From: Tessaracoccus sp. OH4464_COT-324
GTDB taxonomy: Bacteria > Actinomycetota > Actinomycetes > Propionibacteriales > Propionibacteriaceae
Direction of reading: 5' to 3'
Assembly (NCBI RefSeq): GCF_003932855.1
Contig: NZ_RQYZ01000002.1
Span: 1-64,000 of the forward strand
Length of the DNA: 64,000 nt
In this document: positions 10,471-21,352 of the stretch, piece by piece
How positions within the stretch are numbered: position 1 is the stretch's first letter
How the letters are laid out: each line of letters opens with the position of its first letter
Program-made: the position numbers and the translations under genes
Notes under the pieces: generated by a model
What the model was told of the DNA's origin: nothing
Database searches by the model: none
Seen by the model: only the letters and a program-made list of their open reading frames with translations

Positions 10471-10764
10471 ATGAAACTAACCGAAAAGGTCATCTGGAAC
10501 GTCTACACCGGCGTTCTCTCAACCTTGGCCACGTTCATCGCCCAGAAGGTCATCACCAAGGTCTGGGAGGCCGCGACGGGGGACGAGCCCCCGGACCCGA
10601 ACGACCCCGAGACCCCTGCGATTCAGGCGCTGATCTGGGCCGTCTCCAGCGGCGTCGGCATCGGCGTCACCCAGATCATGATGAACCGCTTCGTGCAGAA
10701 GCGCTGGTCCGATTCGATGGGTTCGGCCCCCGGAAAGTTGAAGAACCACCTCGACATCCGTTGA
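10471..10764 (+). CDS. DUF4235 family small membrane protein
   Basis: A 97-residue protein with hydrophobic stretches at about 10-27 and 52-66 and the family pattern KVIWNVYTGVLSTLA, then KVWEAATGDEPPDPND, then a second membrane helix. DUF4235 proteins are common short actinobacterial membrane proteins of unknown role. The ATG at 10471 follows GGAGG at a good distance. The stop codon lies within the loop of a 10-bp hairpin. Confidence 0.85.
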   Translation: MKLTEKVIWNVYTGVLSTLATFIAQKVITKVWEAATGDEPPDPNDPETPAIQALIWAVSSGVGIGVTQIMMNRFVQKRWSDSMGSAPGKLKNHLDIR

Positions 10765-10776
10765 TCGTCGAGGTGG
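10746..10776 (+). terminator. Hairpin across the DUF4235 stop codon
   Basis: CCACCTCGAC (10746-10755) pairs perfectly with GTCGAGGTGG (10767-10776), with an 11-base loop containing the TGA stop. It is a probable terminator without a T-run. The following bases up to 10953 hold nothing I can recognise. Confidence 0.5.
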
Positions 10777-10953
10777 CTCGTGTGGCCTGCTGCGAAGGCT
10801 CTGCCGGGCTGCGGCGCACCGGAGCGGGCCACAGGGAGCCCCGCATGACCCCGGACCGGCGCGTCCGCAGTCGGCAGCCGCTTGGAGTCCGCCCCGTCTC
10901 GCCCGGATATCCTTCGCTCCCACGGCACTTTCGCAGCGCGGCCCGGCGATGGC

Positions 10954-11250
10954 TCAGATGCAGTCCACGCAGATCTGCTCGCCGCCGCGCTCCTGCGCAA
11001 GCTGGGATTGCGACTTCACCAAGTAGCACTTGGAGCAGGTGAACTCGTTCGCCTGCCGGGGCAGAACTCGAACGGTGAGTTCTTCGTGCGAAAGATCCGC
11101 CCCGGGCAATTCGAACGATTCGGCCGCCTCGACCTCGTCTTCGTCCACCTTGCCCGAGTTCTTGTCGTTTCGGCGCGACTTCAATTCCTCAAGGGAATCC
11201 TCCTGCATTTCCTCATCGGTCTTACGCGGAGCATCGTAATCGGTTGCCAT
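10954..11250 (-). CDS. DUF4193 family zinc-ribbon protein (Rv2699c-like)
   Basis: A 98-residue acidic protein. The C-terminal 35 residues carry two Cys pairs, CSKC and CVDC, spaced as a zinc ribbon. The N-terminal part is charged and probably disordered. DUF4193 proteins lie between dut and sigA/sepH genes in many actinobacteria, and no function is proven. The ATG at 11250 has AGGAAGG 7 bases upstream; an in-frame GTG at 11256 is the alternative. It is divergent from sepH. Confidence 0.85.
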   Translation of the reverse strand: MATDYDAPRKTDEEMQEDSLEELKSRRNDKNSGKVDEDEVEAAESFELPGADLSHEELTVRVLPRQANEFTCSKCYLVKSQSQLAQERGGEQICVDCI

Positions 11251-11393
11251 GGCCACCCTTCCTGATCGTTACTCGATCGTTACTCGCGCATATTGTTACC
11301 ACACCCAGCCGTCGTTTGCTCGTCAGGGTGGCCGAGCCTGGCGTTATTCGCTGGTAGATTGGGCGGGGATACGACTCGTCTGCGAGGAAACCG

Positions 11394-12293
11394 ATGAACA
11401 GTGCCCTGTCCCCCCGAGAGATTCAGGCGCGGATCCGCGCCGGCGCCTCCCCGGCTGAGGTGGCTGCTCAGGCTGGGCTGGAGGAAGCGGACATCCAAGG
11501 CTTCGCCGGCCCCGTGCTGGGCGAGCGCGAGTTCGTAGCCAACAGCGCCCTGGCCTCCACCATCCGGCGCCGCGGCGAGAACGCCCACCGCAACCTGGGA
11601 GAGCTAGTCGCCGACCGGATGCGTCAACGCGGCATCAAGGCCGAGGAGATCGTGTGGGATGCGTGGCGCCAGGAGGACCTTCGCTGGCGCGTGGTGGGCG
11701 TGCTACGCGACGAGGCGGGCGAACGTCGAGCAGAGTTCATCTACGACCGGAAGGCCCGGCTAAGCACCGCCCACAACGCCGACGCCCGGTGGATGATCGG
11801 CGAGGAACTGCTCGGCGCAAAACGCGAAGACGAGAACACCATCGACCTCGACGATGAGCTGGCCCTGCTACGCGCCACCAAGGAGCGCCCGCGGCCGCTG
11901 CCCGCGAACCCGGGCCAGGAGGTGCCCGATCCGGAGGCGATGCACGACGACTTCGAGGACACCTCGCAGCTGGACGAGCTCTACGACATGCTCAGCGGGA
12001 TCAGCGAGGATTCGGTGCGGCTCTACGCCGGGTTCGTGCCATTCGACGACGAGCCCGCGGAGAGCGCACCCGACGACGAGGCGCCAGCCCAGGAGGCCGA
12101 CGAGGACACCGTCGTGCTGCCCAAATCCCCGCGCTCGGAGGCCGAGCCGTTCGAGCAGCCGGAGGCCCAGCCCGAGGATTCGGTTCAGGACTCGCTGCTC
12201 GCCGGCGAACCCACCAAGCCCAAGAAGAGATCCCGCCGCAAGGGCCGCGCCAGCGTCCCCAGCTGGGACGAGATCATGTTCGGTGGCCGCTAG
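11394..12293 (+). CDS. sepH: SepH septum-site protein (DUF3071 family)
   Basis: A 299-residue protein. The conserved part is the helix-turn-helix region LSPREIQARIRAGASPAEVA and the following GPVLGEREFV stretch, up to about residue 110. The rest is acidic and disordered, ending in a basic KPKKRSRRKGRA patch and SWDEIMFG, the usual SepH C-terminal signature. SepH binds FtsZ and stimulates assembly of the division ring in Streptomyces and Mycobacterium. The start at 11394 follows GAGGAA at a good distance, but the protein then lacks the roughly 40-50 residue beta-rich segment that normally precedes the helix-turn-helix in this family. No in-frame upstream sequence resembles it. Confidence 0.85.
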   Translation: MNSALSPREIQARIRAGASPAEVAAQAGLEEADIQGFAGPVLGEREFVANSALASTIRRRGENAHRNLGELVADRMRQRGIKAEEIVWDAWRQEDLRWRVVGVLRDEAGERRAEFIYDRKARLSTAHNADARWMIGEELLGAKREDENTIDLDDELALLRATKERPRPLPANPGQEVPDPEAMHDDFEDTSQLDELYDMLSGISEDSVRLYAGFVPFDDEPAESAPDDEAPAQEADEDTVVLPKSPRSEAEPFEQPEAQPEDSVQDSLLAGEPTKPKKRSRRKGRASVPSWDEIMFGGR

Positions 12294-12442
12294 AGTCCGT
12301 TCGCGAAAGCGCTCGTCGGAGCGAGGACGCTCCGGGCGCCGCGCTGGACCCTCGACGGCCGCCTCCTGTGCTGGGCCTTCAGGTCAGGGGGCTGGGCACC
12401 CCCGGCGCGCCACGGCCCGGGGCCTTCCTTCGCGGCAGCGCC

Positions 12443-13096
12443 TCAGCCCCAGTCCTCGTTGTCGAAGGGCAGCGGGTCGGGAGACAGCGTTGCCTTGGCG
12501 AGCGCCTTCGTCACCTTGCGGCGATGGTGTAGTCGGCACAGCACCTCGTAGCGAATCTCGCCCAGCCCGAGAGTGTCGCCCACAGCGATCTGCGAGCCCT
12601 CCGTCACCATCTGTCCGCCGACCGTGCGCGCGTTGTGCGTGCCCCGCTGACCGCACCAGCACAGTGGGCCGAGCGGCAGCGTCTCCGTGCGGTCGGCAAG
12701 CTCCACCAGGCGTCGGGAGCCGGGGAACAGCTGCGTGCGGAAGTCCGCGAGGATGCCGAAGGCGTAAACATCTATCTGCAGCTCGTCCACGATGCGGGCC
12801 AGCTGCTCGATGTGCTCCGGGTGATAAAACTGGGCCTCGTCGCAGATCAGATAATCGATGCGCTTGCCCGTGGTCAGCTCGCGGATCACGAAGGTCCAGA
12901 AGTTGAACTCGTCTTCAACCTCAAGCGCCTCCTGTGACAGGCCGAGCCGCGACGTGACGGCAGGCCTGCCGGAACGATCCTGCCGGGTGAACAGCCGGCC
13001 CTTGCGGCCGTGGGCCGACTGCGTGTAGTCCATCTGCAGCGCGAGGGTCGACTTCCCGCAGTCCATCGGCCCGGTGTGGAATACAAGCTCAGCCAA
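12443..13096 (-). CDS. tdk: Thymidine kinase (type II)
   Basis: A 217-residue enzyme phosphorylating thymidine to dTMP in the salvage pathway. The P-loop GPMDCGKST is at 9-17, DEAQF is the Walker B-like catalytic site (Glu as base), the lasso region has RTETLPLG, and zinc ligands are present in LCWCGQRGTHNAR and YEVLCRLHH. The TTG start at 13096 has GGAGG seven bases upstream. The gene is convergent with sepH, with about 150 bp between that hold no clear gene. Confidence 0.95.
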   Translation of the reverse strand: MAELVFHTGPMDCGKSTLALQMDYTQSAHGRKGRLFTRQDRSGRPAVTSRLGLSQEALEVEDEFNFWTFVIRELTTGKRIDYLICDEAQFYHPEHIEQLARIVDELQIDVYAFGILADFRTQLFPGSRRLVELADRTETLPLGPLCWCGQRGTHNARTVGGQMVTEGSQIAVGDTLGLGEIRYEVLCRLHHRRKVTKALAKATLSPDPLPFDNEDWG

Positions 13097-13204
13097 CTTA
13101 CTGCCTCCGATCGCTAATTTCCCCGCACCCGCCGCGCCCGGGCAGTTGGGAGATCCACCAGATTTCAGGAAACGCTGCTCGTCTGCGCCCGGGAGGGCCG
13201 GGAA

Positions 13205-14325
13205 TCACCGTCGCCCCCCGACGCTGAACAGCGGCACGAGCATTTCGGCGCTGGTCAGCGAACCGTGCATGCCCACCAGCGTGAACTCGCCCGCGAACCG
13301 TCGGCTCATCACCGCCCAGTCCTCCAGCATCACCACCAGCACGTCGCCGATGCGCGGCAGCGTCTTGGCCGACACCTCCGGGCCGAACCAGCCGCGCGCG
13401 ATCGCGTCCTCCTTGGTCACGACGACGGCGCGCTCCCCCAGGAACGTCTGCCAGGCTGCGGCCAGCTTCTCCGGTTTGGGCCCGTAGAGTTGGCGGAACC
13501 TCCCCTCACCGCCGATGCGCTGAAAACCGGCCAGCTCGTCGTGGTCCTCGGCGACGATCCGCCGGTCGGCGGGCACGTTCACCATGCCGTGATCGCCGGT
13601 GACCAACACACACACACGTCCTCACTCGCCACGTCCAGGAGCGCGGCGACCATGTCGTCCACCTTGACCAGCTGTTCAAGCCATTGCCACGACCCGAAGC
13701 CGTAGGAGTGTCCAGAGTGGTCAAGGAGGCGCTCGTAGCAGTACACGATATCGTGCCGGGTAAGCGCCTGAGAGACGCGCTCCACGACGCCCGACACCTC
13801 GTTCTCGTCGCTCGGACGGGCCACCAACTCGGTTCCCGCGAACGCGAGAGCCGTCAGCGCACTCCCCGCGAAGCGCTGCAAGGTGACAGCCGCGCTGCTT
13901 CGGCCCTGCATCCGCAACTGCTGGAACTTCGTCGGCACCTGGCGGAAGCTGGAAACATTTCGGGGCCCATTCTCCCAGGTGAGCGCGTTGACGATGGCGG
14001 CAACGCTCGGCTCGTAGAAGGAATAACCAACGACGCCGTGGCGCCCGGGCGCATAACCGGTGCCGAGGCTCGTCAGCGAGGTGGCGGTCGTCGACGGCAC
14101 CGAGCAGGTGAGTTGGAGCCGGTCCAGCCGCGTCAGGTTCTCCGCGTGACCCGCGTACACGTCGCTCAGCTCGTAGCCCAGCCCGTCCACCATCAGCACG
14201 ACGTACTTCTTCGCCCTCGGCAGCAAGATGATCGGTTCCTCGCCGCGCAGGCAGGCCGCCACGCTGGGCAGCAGGTTGACCAGCGCATCGCCATCGTATT
14301 TCGGCGCGACCAGTTCGGCGTTCAC
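13205..14325 (-). pseudogene. Alkaline phosphatase superfamily / nucleotide pyrophosphatase-like gene, frameshifted
   Basis: Together the two frames make a full nucleotide-pyrophosphatase/phosphodiesterase-like protein of about 373 residues. The first frame (14325-13579) contains the metal Asp (VVLMVDGLGYE), the Thr nucleophile region (CSVPSTTATSLTSLGTG) and LLDHSGHSYGFG. The second frame (from about 13615 to 13205) contains the remaining metal sites VTGDHGMVNVP and GMHGSL. The switch occurs inside a (GT)6 run (13617-13606, coding strand): removing one GT unit, or a -1 ribosomal slip, joins DV-CV to LVTGDHG in frame. As read, the protein ends after 248 residues and loses two metal ligands. 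It may be a sequencing error, a decayed gene or a switchable one. The GTG start overlaps the DUF5998 stop (GTGA). Confidence 0.8.
13606..13617. repeat. (AC)6 / (GT)6 dinucleotide tract at the frameshift
   Basis: Six AC units on the + strand lie exactly where the reading frame of the phosphodiesterase gene changes. Slipped-strand loss of one unit restores the frame. Confidence 0.9.
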
Positions 14326-14882
14326 TGCACAGCCCCCTGCAGCAGTGCGCCGAACTCCACCAGCTTCCCCACGGCCTGGTCCCCGTCCGCGTCGCGGCTC
14401 ATCCGAAGGACATAGTCGTCGGCGGTGGACATACCGGTGTAGCCGTGGTCAGCCTCGCAGCCCGGCTCGTCACAGCCCGCCGGCTGCACGTCAACGCGCC
14501 TGGCCGCTCCCCAGATCACCGTCAGCCAGGCCTCGGCGAGGCCCGCGCGGGAAGAGGCCGCGTCGGCCACCGAACGGGTCATGATCACGGAGTCGATCGC
14601 CCGCAGCTTCACGAGCTCGGTGGTGACAACCGCCCGGCCGTCGCCGGCCTCGTCCGCGTGGCAAATGATGAATGCTCCCTCGACCAGAGCCAACACGGTG
14701 AGATGCCGATGCACCTCGTTGGTGGCGAAGGTGGCTTCATGGTGCACCAGGTGGCCAAGAACCCTGCGTCGCCCGACCGCGCCGTTCAGGGCGTCCACTA
14801 CGACGGCGGGGTAGAAACCGCAATCGGCCACCTCCGCGAGCAGTTGCTGGGGCAGGCCTTGGATGCAGTGGGTATCGGTCAC
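14322..14882 (-). CDS. DUF5998 family protein
   Basis: A 186-residue soluble protein of an actinobacterial family found beside the alkaline-phosphatase-like gene and thymidine kinase. A conserved-looking N-terminal part (IQGLPQQLLAEVADCGFYPAVVVDAL and HHEATFATNEVHRHL) is followed by a beta-rich core and a Cys/His-containing loop CDEPGCEADHGYTG that could bind metal. No function is established for the family. Its stop overlaps the start of the downstream phosphodiesterase gene by four bases, so the two are translationally coupled. Confidence 0.75.
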   Translation of the reverse strand: MTDTHCIQGLPQQLLAEVADCGFYPAVVVDALNGAVGRRRVLGHLVHHEATFATNEVHRHLTVLALVEGAFIICHADEAGDGRAVVTTELVKLRAIDSVIMTRSVADAASSRAGLAEAWLTVIWGAARRVDVQPAGCDEPGCEADHGYTGMSTADDYVLRMSRDADGDQAVGKLVEFGALLQGAVQ

Positions 14883-14937
14883 CGCTCCATCATAGGCGCC
14901 CAGTGCGCCCAGCTGTGGAACCGACTATCTTGGTCCC

Positions 14938-15972
14938 ATGCGCAACCGCCCATTCATCGGCGCTCGCCTGGAAGACCACATCAAGCGGATGATAAACCGA
15001 GTCCTCATCCGACGAGGCTGGCAGGAGGCGATCCTGCCCTACATCGGATACGGCACCCGCGAGCAGCTCCGCGTCATGTCCCGCGTGCTGCTCGCCCCGG
15101 CCGACGGCGACCCCTTGGCGCGCGCCGCTGGTGCCGCCCTCTACCGGCGCGGCTGGCGAAACTTCATTGCCGTCAGCCGGATGGACGCCGCGGTCACCCT
15201 CACCATCGGCAACGCCAGGGTGCCGGTGGCCGCCGACCGCGGCGGATACATCGACGTGCGCATCAAGAATCCCGGCCTGCCGCCCGGCTGGCACGACATC
15301 ACCATCACCAGCGCGGGCGGCGTCTCCGCCGTGGCACCGGTGCAGGTGATTGACGACGACGTGCGCTTCGGCATCGTCTCCGACATTGACGACACGATTC
15401 TCTCCACCTGGCTGCCCCGGCCGATGCTCGCGGCCTGGAACTCCCTGATCCTCACCGAGCAGGCCCGGCAGGCGGTGCCCGGCATGGCGCGCTGGTTCCA
15501 GCAGCTGCTGGCGGCTCACCCGGGAGCGCCCATCATCTACGTCTCCACCGGCGCCTACAATACGTTCCCGATGATCCGGCGCTTCCAGGGTCGACACGGG
15601 TTCCCCACCGGCGCCATGCTGCTCACCGACTGGGGTCCCACAAACACCGGTTGGTTCCGCTCCGGGCCCGACCACAAGCGGACCGCTCTGCGCGAACTTG
15701 CTCGCGACCTGCCTAACGTCCGTTGGCTGCTGATCGGCGACGACGGCCAGCACGACCCACAGCTCTACGCCGAGTTTGCCGAGCTGCAGCCCGACCACGT
15801 CCTCGCGCGCGGCATCCGTGAGCTGACGCCCGGCGAGCTCGTGTTGGCGCACGGCATCCGCCTCGATGGCGGCGAGTTGCGCTGGAACCCCAAGCAGACA
15901 CCCGAGTTTCGTGCCCCCGACGGCGACGGCCTGGCGGATAGGCTGAGGCGGTTGGCGATCATCGACTTCTAG
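14938..15972 (+). CDS. App1-type phosphatase (DUF2183, HAD-like)
   Basis: A 344-residue protein. The C-terminal half is the App1 phosphatidate-phosphatase catalytic domain, with the HAD-like motif DIDDT at 149-153, a Ser/Thr motif in YVSTGAYN, a Lys in DHKRTAL and the acidic motif LIGDDGQHD. The N-terminal 140 residues resemble the beta-rich domain that precedes it in bacterial homologues. In yeast App1 dephosphorylates phosphatidic acid; bacterial substrates are not known. A TATCTT -10 (14926-14931) lies only six bases before the ATG, so the message is probably leaderless. ParC follows after nine bases, suggesting one operon. Confidence 0.85.
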   Translation: MRNRPFIGARLEDHIKRMINRVLIRRGWQEAILPYIGYGTREQLRVMSRVLLAPADGDPLARAAGAALYRRGWRNFIAVSRMDAAVTLTIGNARVPVAADRGGYIDVRIKNPGLPPGWHDITITSAGGVSAVAPVQVIDDDVRFGIVSDIDDTILSTWLPRPMLAAWNSLILTEQARQAVPGMARWFQQLLAAHPGAPIIYVSTGAYNTFPMIRRFQGRHGFPTGAMLLTDWGPTNTGWFRSGPDHKRTALRELARDLPNVRWLLIGDDGQHDPQLYAEFAELQPDHVLARGIRELTPGELVLAHGIRLDGGELRWNPKQTPEFRAPDGDGLADRLRRLAIIDF

Positions 15973-15981
15973 GAGAGTGCT

Positions 15982-18465
15982 GTGGCAAAGGTGGACGACG
16001 ACTTCGTTGACGAGGAGCACATCGTCGACATCGACGTCACGCAGGAGATGGAATCCAGCTTCCTGGAATATGCCTACTCCGTGATCTACGCGCGCGCCCT
16101 GCCCGATGCTCGCGACGGCCTGAAACCGGTGCAGCGTCGGATCCTGTTCTCCATGGACGAGATGGGTATCCGCCCCGACAAATCACACGTGAAGTGCGCG
16201 CGCGTCGTCGGCCAGGTGATGGGCGCGCTGCACCCGCACGGCGATGGCGCGATCTACGACGCGCTGGTGCGCCTAGCTCAGCCCTGGAGCATGCGGCTGC
16301 CCCTGATTGATGGCCACGGCAACTTCGGCAGCCTCGACGCAGGTCCCGCCGCGATGCGCTACACCGAATGCCGGATGGATCAGCCCGCCGTCGCGATGAC
16401 CCGCGGCATCGATGAGGAGACCGTCGACTTCAAACCGAACTACGACGGCAAGGAATCCGAACCCGAGGTGCTGCCCGCCGCCGTGCCCAACCTGCTCGTC
16501 AACGGGGCCACGGGCATCGCCGTCGGCATGGCCACGAACATCGCCCCCCACAACCTCATCGAGGTGGTGGCTGCTCTCAAAGAGTTGATCCGAGACCCCG
16601 GGATCGGTCTCGAAGGACTGATGCGCCACATCCCCGGCCCGGACTTCCCGGCCGGCGGCAAGATCGTCGGACTGGGCGGCATCCGCGACGCCTACGCCAC
16701 CGGGCGCGGATCGTTCAAGATCCGGGCCACGACGCGGATCGAGAAGGTCAGCCCCCGCCGCATGGGGATCGTCGTGAGCGAACTGCCGTACATGGTCGGG
16801 CCGGAGCGCATCATCGAACAGATCAAGAAGGGCGTCAGCGACAAGAAAATCAGCGGCGTCCACGACGTGAAGGATCTGACCGATCTGGAGCGCGGCACCC
16901 GACTCGTCATCGAGGTGAAGAACGGCATCAACCCCGAGGCGCTGCTGGAGCAGCTGTTCAAGCAGACCAAGATGGAGGACACCTTCGCCATCAACGCGGT
17001 GGCCCTCGTCGACGGGCAGCCGCGCACACTGACGCTCAAGGAGATGCTGGAGGTTTACCTGTCCCACCGCCGCGACGTCATCGGCCGCCGTACCCGCTAC
17101 CGCCTGGGCCGGGCCAGCGACCGACTGCACCTGGTGGAGGGGCTGCTGATCGCCATCGTGGACATCGACGACGTGATCCAGATCGTGCGCACTTCCGACG
17201 ACGTCGCCGCTGCTCGCGCCCGACTGATCGAAGCCTTCGAGCTGACCGAGGTCCAGGCCAACTACATCCTCGACATGCAGCTGCGTCGGCTGACGAAGTT
17301 CTCCACCATCGAGCTGCAGAAGGAGGCCGACGAGTTGCGCGACCGCATAGCGGAATTGCAGGCCATCCTCGACGATCCCCGCAAGCTCGACCGGGTGCTG
17401 ATCGGCGAACTCGACGAGGTCGCGAAAACCTACGGAACACCGCGGCGAACCGTGCTCCTCGCTGGCGCGGGCCTGCCGTCGGCCGCCGCGCAGCCCCTGG
17501 AAATCGCCGACGCGCCGTGCCGGGTGCTGCTCAGCGGCTCGGGTCTGGTGGCACGCATCGACTCCACCGAGCTGCCCCCGACGGTGGGTCGGGCCGCGCA
17601 CGACGTCGTGGTTTCCACCTGCGTCGCCACCACGAAGGGCCACTTCGGCGTGATCACCAACGCCGGCAGGTTGTTGAAGGCTCCCGCCATAGAACTACCG
17701 ACGGTGCCGCTGGCCGCACAGGCCCCGAACCTGCAGGGCGGGTCCCCCGTCGCGGAGATGTGGCCGCTGGAGAAGAACGAGCGCGCGCTCGCCGTCGTCT
17801 CCCTCGCTGAGGACTCGCTGGGGCTCGCGCTGGGCACGGCGGAGGGGATCGTGAAGCGCGTGCACCCGGAAGTGCTCGGCAAGGATTCCTGGGATGTCAT
17901 CCGGCTGAACGACGGCGACGAGCTGGTGGGTGCCGCCGAGCTGTTGAGCGAGCAGCATCACCTGCTCTTCATCACCTCCGACGCCCAGCTGCTGCACTAC
18001 GGCGCCGACTCCGTGCGACCGCAGGGCCGCGCGGGCGGCGGGGTCGCCGGGATCAAGCTAGGCAAGGGGGCCCGGGTCATCTGGTTCGGTGCCGTAGACC
18101 CGCGGGCCGCCGAGGTGGTCACCATCTCTGGCAGTTCGGCCTCCCTGCCCGGCACAGAAGCCGGAGGCGCGAAGGTCACCCCGCTCGACGAGTTCCCAAC
18201 CAAGGGCCGCGGCACCGGCGGCGTCCGCTGCCACCGCTTCCTGAAGGGAGAGGACCGGCTGCTCGTCGCGGCTGCCGGCCCGTCTCCGATGATCGCCCAG
18301 GCGGCCTCCGGCCTCCCGGTCGACCTGCCCGACGCCCCGGGCCGCCGCGACGGCTCCGGGGCCCCACTGGCGCAACCGGTTACCGCAATCGCCCCCCGCC
18401 TGGGCTCCGGGGCGGATGTAAGCACCAAAGGCGCCGCAGTCGTCGAAGAGAGAGAGCGAAGATGA
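15982..18465 (+). CDS. parC: DNA topoisomerase IV subunit A (ParC / GyrA-like)
   Basis: An 827-residue type IIA topoisomerase subunit that cuts and rejoins DNA during decatenation. The breakage-reunion domain includes [10 protein letters not shown], the [14 protein letters not shown] quinolone-region motif, and the catalytic Tyr127 in AAMRYTEC. The C-terminal part forms the beta-pinwheel, with repeated G-rich blades and no clear GyrA box (QRRGGKG), which argues for ParC rather than GyrA. GTG start with AGGAGAG upstream. Its partner parE lies convergently just downstream, with the carbonic anhydrase gene between. The last codons overlap the carbonic anhydrase start (ATGA). Confidence 0.93.
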   Translation: MAKVDDDFVDEEHIVDIDVTQEMESSFLEYAYSVIYARALPDARDGLKPVQRRILFSMDEMGIRPDKSHVKCARVVGQVMGALHPHGDGAIYDALVRLAQPWSMRLPLIDGHGNFGSLDAGPAAMRYTECRMDQPAVAMTRGIDEETVDFKPNYDGKESEPEVLPAAVPNLLVNGATGIAVGMATNIAPHNLIEVVAALKELIRDPGIGLEGLMRHIPGPDFPAGGKIVGLGGIRDAYATGRGSFKIRATTRIEKVSPRRMGIVVSELPYMVGPERIIEQIKKGVSDKKISGVHDVKDLTDLERGTRLVIEVKNGINPEALLEQLFKQTKMEDTFAINAVALVDGQPRTLTLKEMLEVYLSHRRDVIGRRTRYRLGRASDRLHLVEGLLIAIVDIDDVIQIVRTSDDVAAARARLIEAFELTEVQANYILDMQLRRLTKFSTIELQKEADELRDRIAELQAILDDPRKLDRVLIGELDEVAKTYGTPRRTVLLAGAGLPSAAAQPLEIADAPCRVLLSGSGLVARIDSTELPPTVGRAAHDVVVSTCVATTKGHFGVITNAGRLLKAPAIELPTVPLAAQAPNLQGGSPVAEMWPLEKNERALAVVSLAEDSLGLALGTAEGIVKRVHPEVLGKDSWDVIRLNDGDELVGAAELLSEQHHLLFITSDAQLLHYGADSVRPQGRAGGGVAGIKLGKGARVIWFGAVDPRAAEVVTISGSSASLPGTEAGGAKVTPLDEFPTKGRGTGGVRCHRFLKGEDRLLVAAAGPSPMIAQAASGLPVDLPDAPGRRDGSGAPLAQPVTAIAPRLGSGADVSTKGAAVVEERERR

Positions 18466-18953
18466 GTTTCGACGATCTACTGGCAGCGAACCGTCGCTAC
18501 GCGGAAAGCTTCCCGCACGGCGGATTCGACGGCATCGCCCGCAAGGGCGTGCTGATGATCACCTGCATGGATTCCCGCATCGACCCGCTCGATGTGATCG
18601 GTCTGGGCCACGGGGATGCCAAGATCCTGCGCTCCCCCGGCGGTCAAGTATCCGAGACCATGCTGCGCGGGGCGATCCTGGGCGTCCACCTGCTGGGCGT
18701 GCAGCGGATCATGGTGATGCCCCACACCAAGTGTGCGATGGCCTCCGGCACCGACGCCGACCTGCGCGACCTGATCGCCGAGCACAGCGGGCTGGACACC
18801 ACCTGGATCAACTTCGGGGCCAGCCCGGATCAGTTGGCCCGCCTGCACGGTGACGTCTCGCGGATCGCCAACCACCCGCTGCTCAAGGACCGGGTCGAGG
18901 TGGGTGGCTTCATGTACGACGTGGACACGGGGCTCCTGGAGCAGCTGATCTGA
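18462..18953 (+). CDS. Beta-class carbonic anhydrase
   Basis: A 163-residue enzyme interconverting CO2 and bicarbonate. The zinc ligands of beta carbonic anhydrases are visible: Cys35 in ITCMDSR (with Asp37 and Arg39 forming the gating pair), then His88 and Cys91 in MPHTKC. The length matches the short actinobacterial (Rv1284-like) type. The ATG overlaps the parC stop, so it is co-translated with a topoisomerase subunit, an odd pairing. Its stop directly abuts the stop of convergent parE, with no intergenic base. Confidence 0.92.
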   Translation: MSFDDLLAANRRYAESFPHGGFDGIARKGVLMITCMDSRIDPLDVIGLGHGDAKILRSPGGQVSETMLRGAILGVHLLGVQRIMVMPHTKCAMASGTDADLRDLIAEHSGLDTTWINFGASPDQLARLHGDVSRIANHPLLKDRVEVGGFMYDVDTGLLEQLI

Positions 18954-21029
<2,076 letters not shown>

Positions 21030-21103
21030 CCACGCACTCTAGCGCCCGCCTCCGACATTTGCTCGTAGCGAAATGCGCTAGCCCCGCTGGGCTGCTTGGG
21101 TTG

Positions 21104-21130
21104 ATGTGGTTATGTTGGAAGCAACCACAT
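21104..21130 (+). promoter_or_regulatory. Inverted repeat upstream of the zinc-ribbon gene
   Basis: ATGTGGTT (21104-21111) and AACCACAT (21123-21130) are a perfect 8-bp inverted repeat with an 11-base spacer. The spacer region contains TATGTT, a possible -10. This looks like an operator over the core promoter, or an RNA hairpin in the leader, for the gene at 21152. Confidence 0.4.
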
Positions 21131-21151
21131 TGTGAACCTAGGAGGTGTCCC

Positions 21152-21352
21152 ATGACCGAGACCATGCCCGACCCGACGCTGACTGCACTGGATCGCTGTG
21201 ACCGCTGTGGCGCCCAGGCGTACCTCCGAGTGTTCCTGCGTACCGGCGGAGAGCTGCTCTTCTGTGCTCACCACGCCGCCCAGCACCGGGAGAAGCTGGC
21301 CGAGGTGGCCAGTCACATCCACGACGAGACAGGCAAGCTGCACCGAGGCTAG
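21152..21352 (+). CDS. Small zinc-ribbon protein (DUF7455-like)
   Basis: A 66-residue protein with CDRCGAQAY near residue 16 and CAHHAAQH near residue 38, giving a CxxC...CxxH metal site. Short proteins of this type (DUF7455) lie near parE or sigma-factor genes in many actinobacteria; no function is known. The ATG at 21152 has a strong AGGAGGTGTCC ribosome site, deciding the start. Its last four bases overlap the convergent nudC-like gene. An inverted repeat covers the probable promoter. Confidence 0.85.
   Translation: MTETMPDPTLTALDRCDRCGAQAYLRVFLRTGGELLFCAHHAAQHREKLAEVASHIHDETGKLHRG

Noticed and set aside
12294-12442. Possible gene between sepH and tdk
   Set aside because: Only shadow frames are open; no start signal or conserved sequence was seen.
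16273-17643. 456-codon frame antisense to parC
   Set aside because: Composition is biased and it lies wholly within a certain gene.
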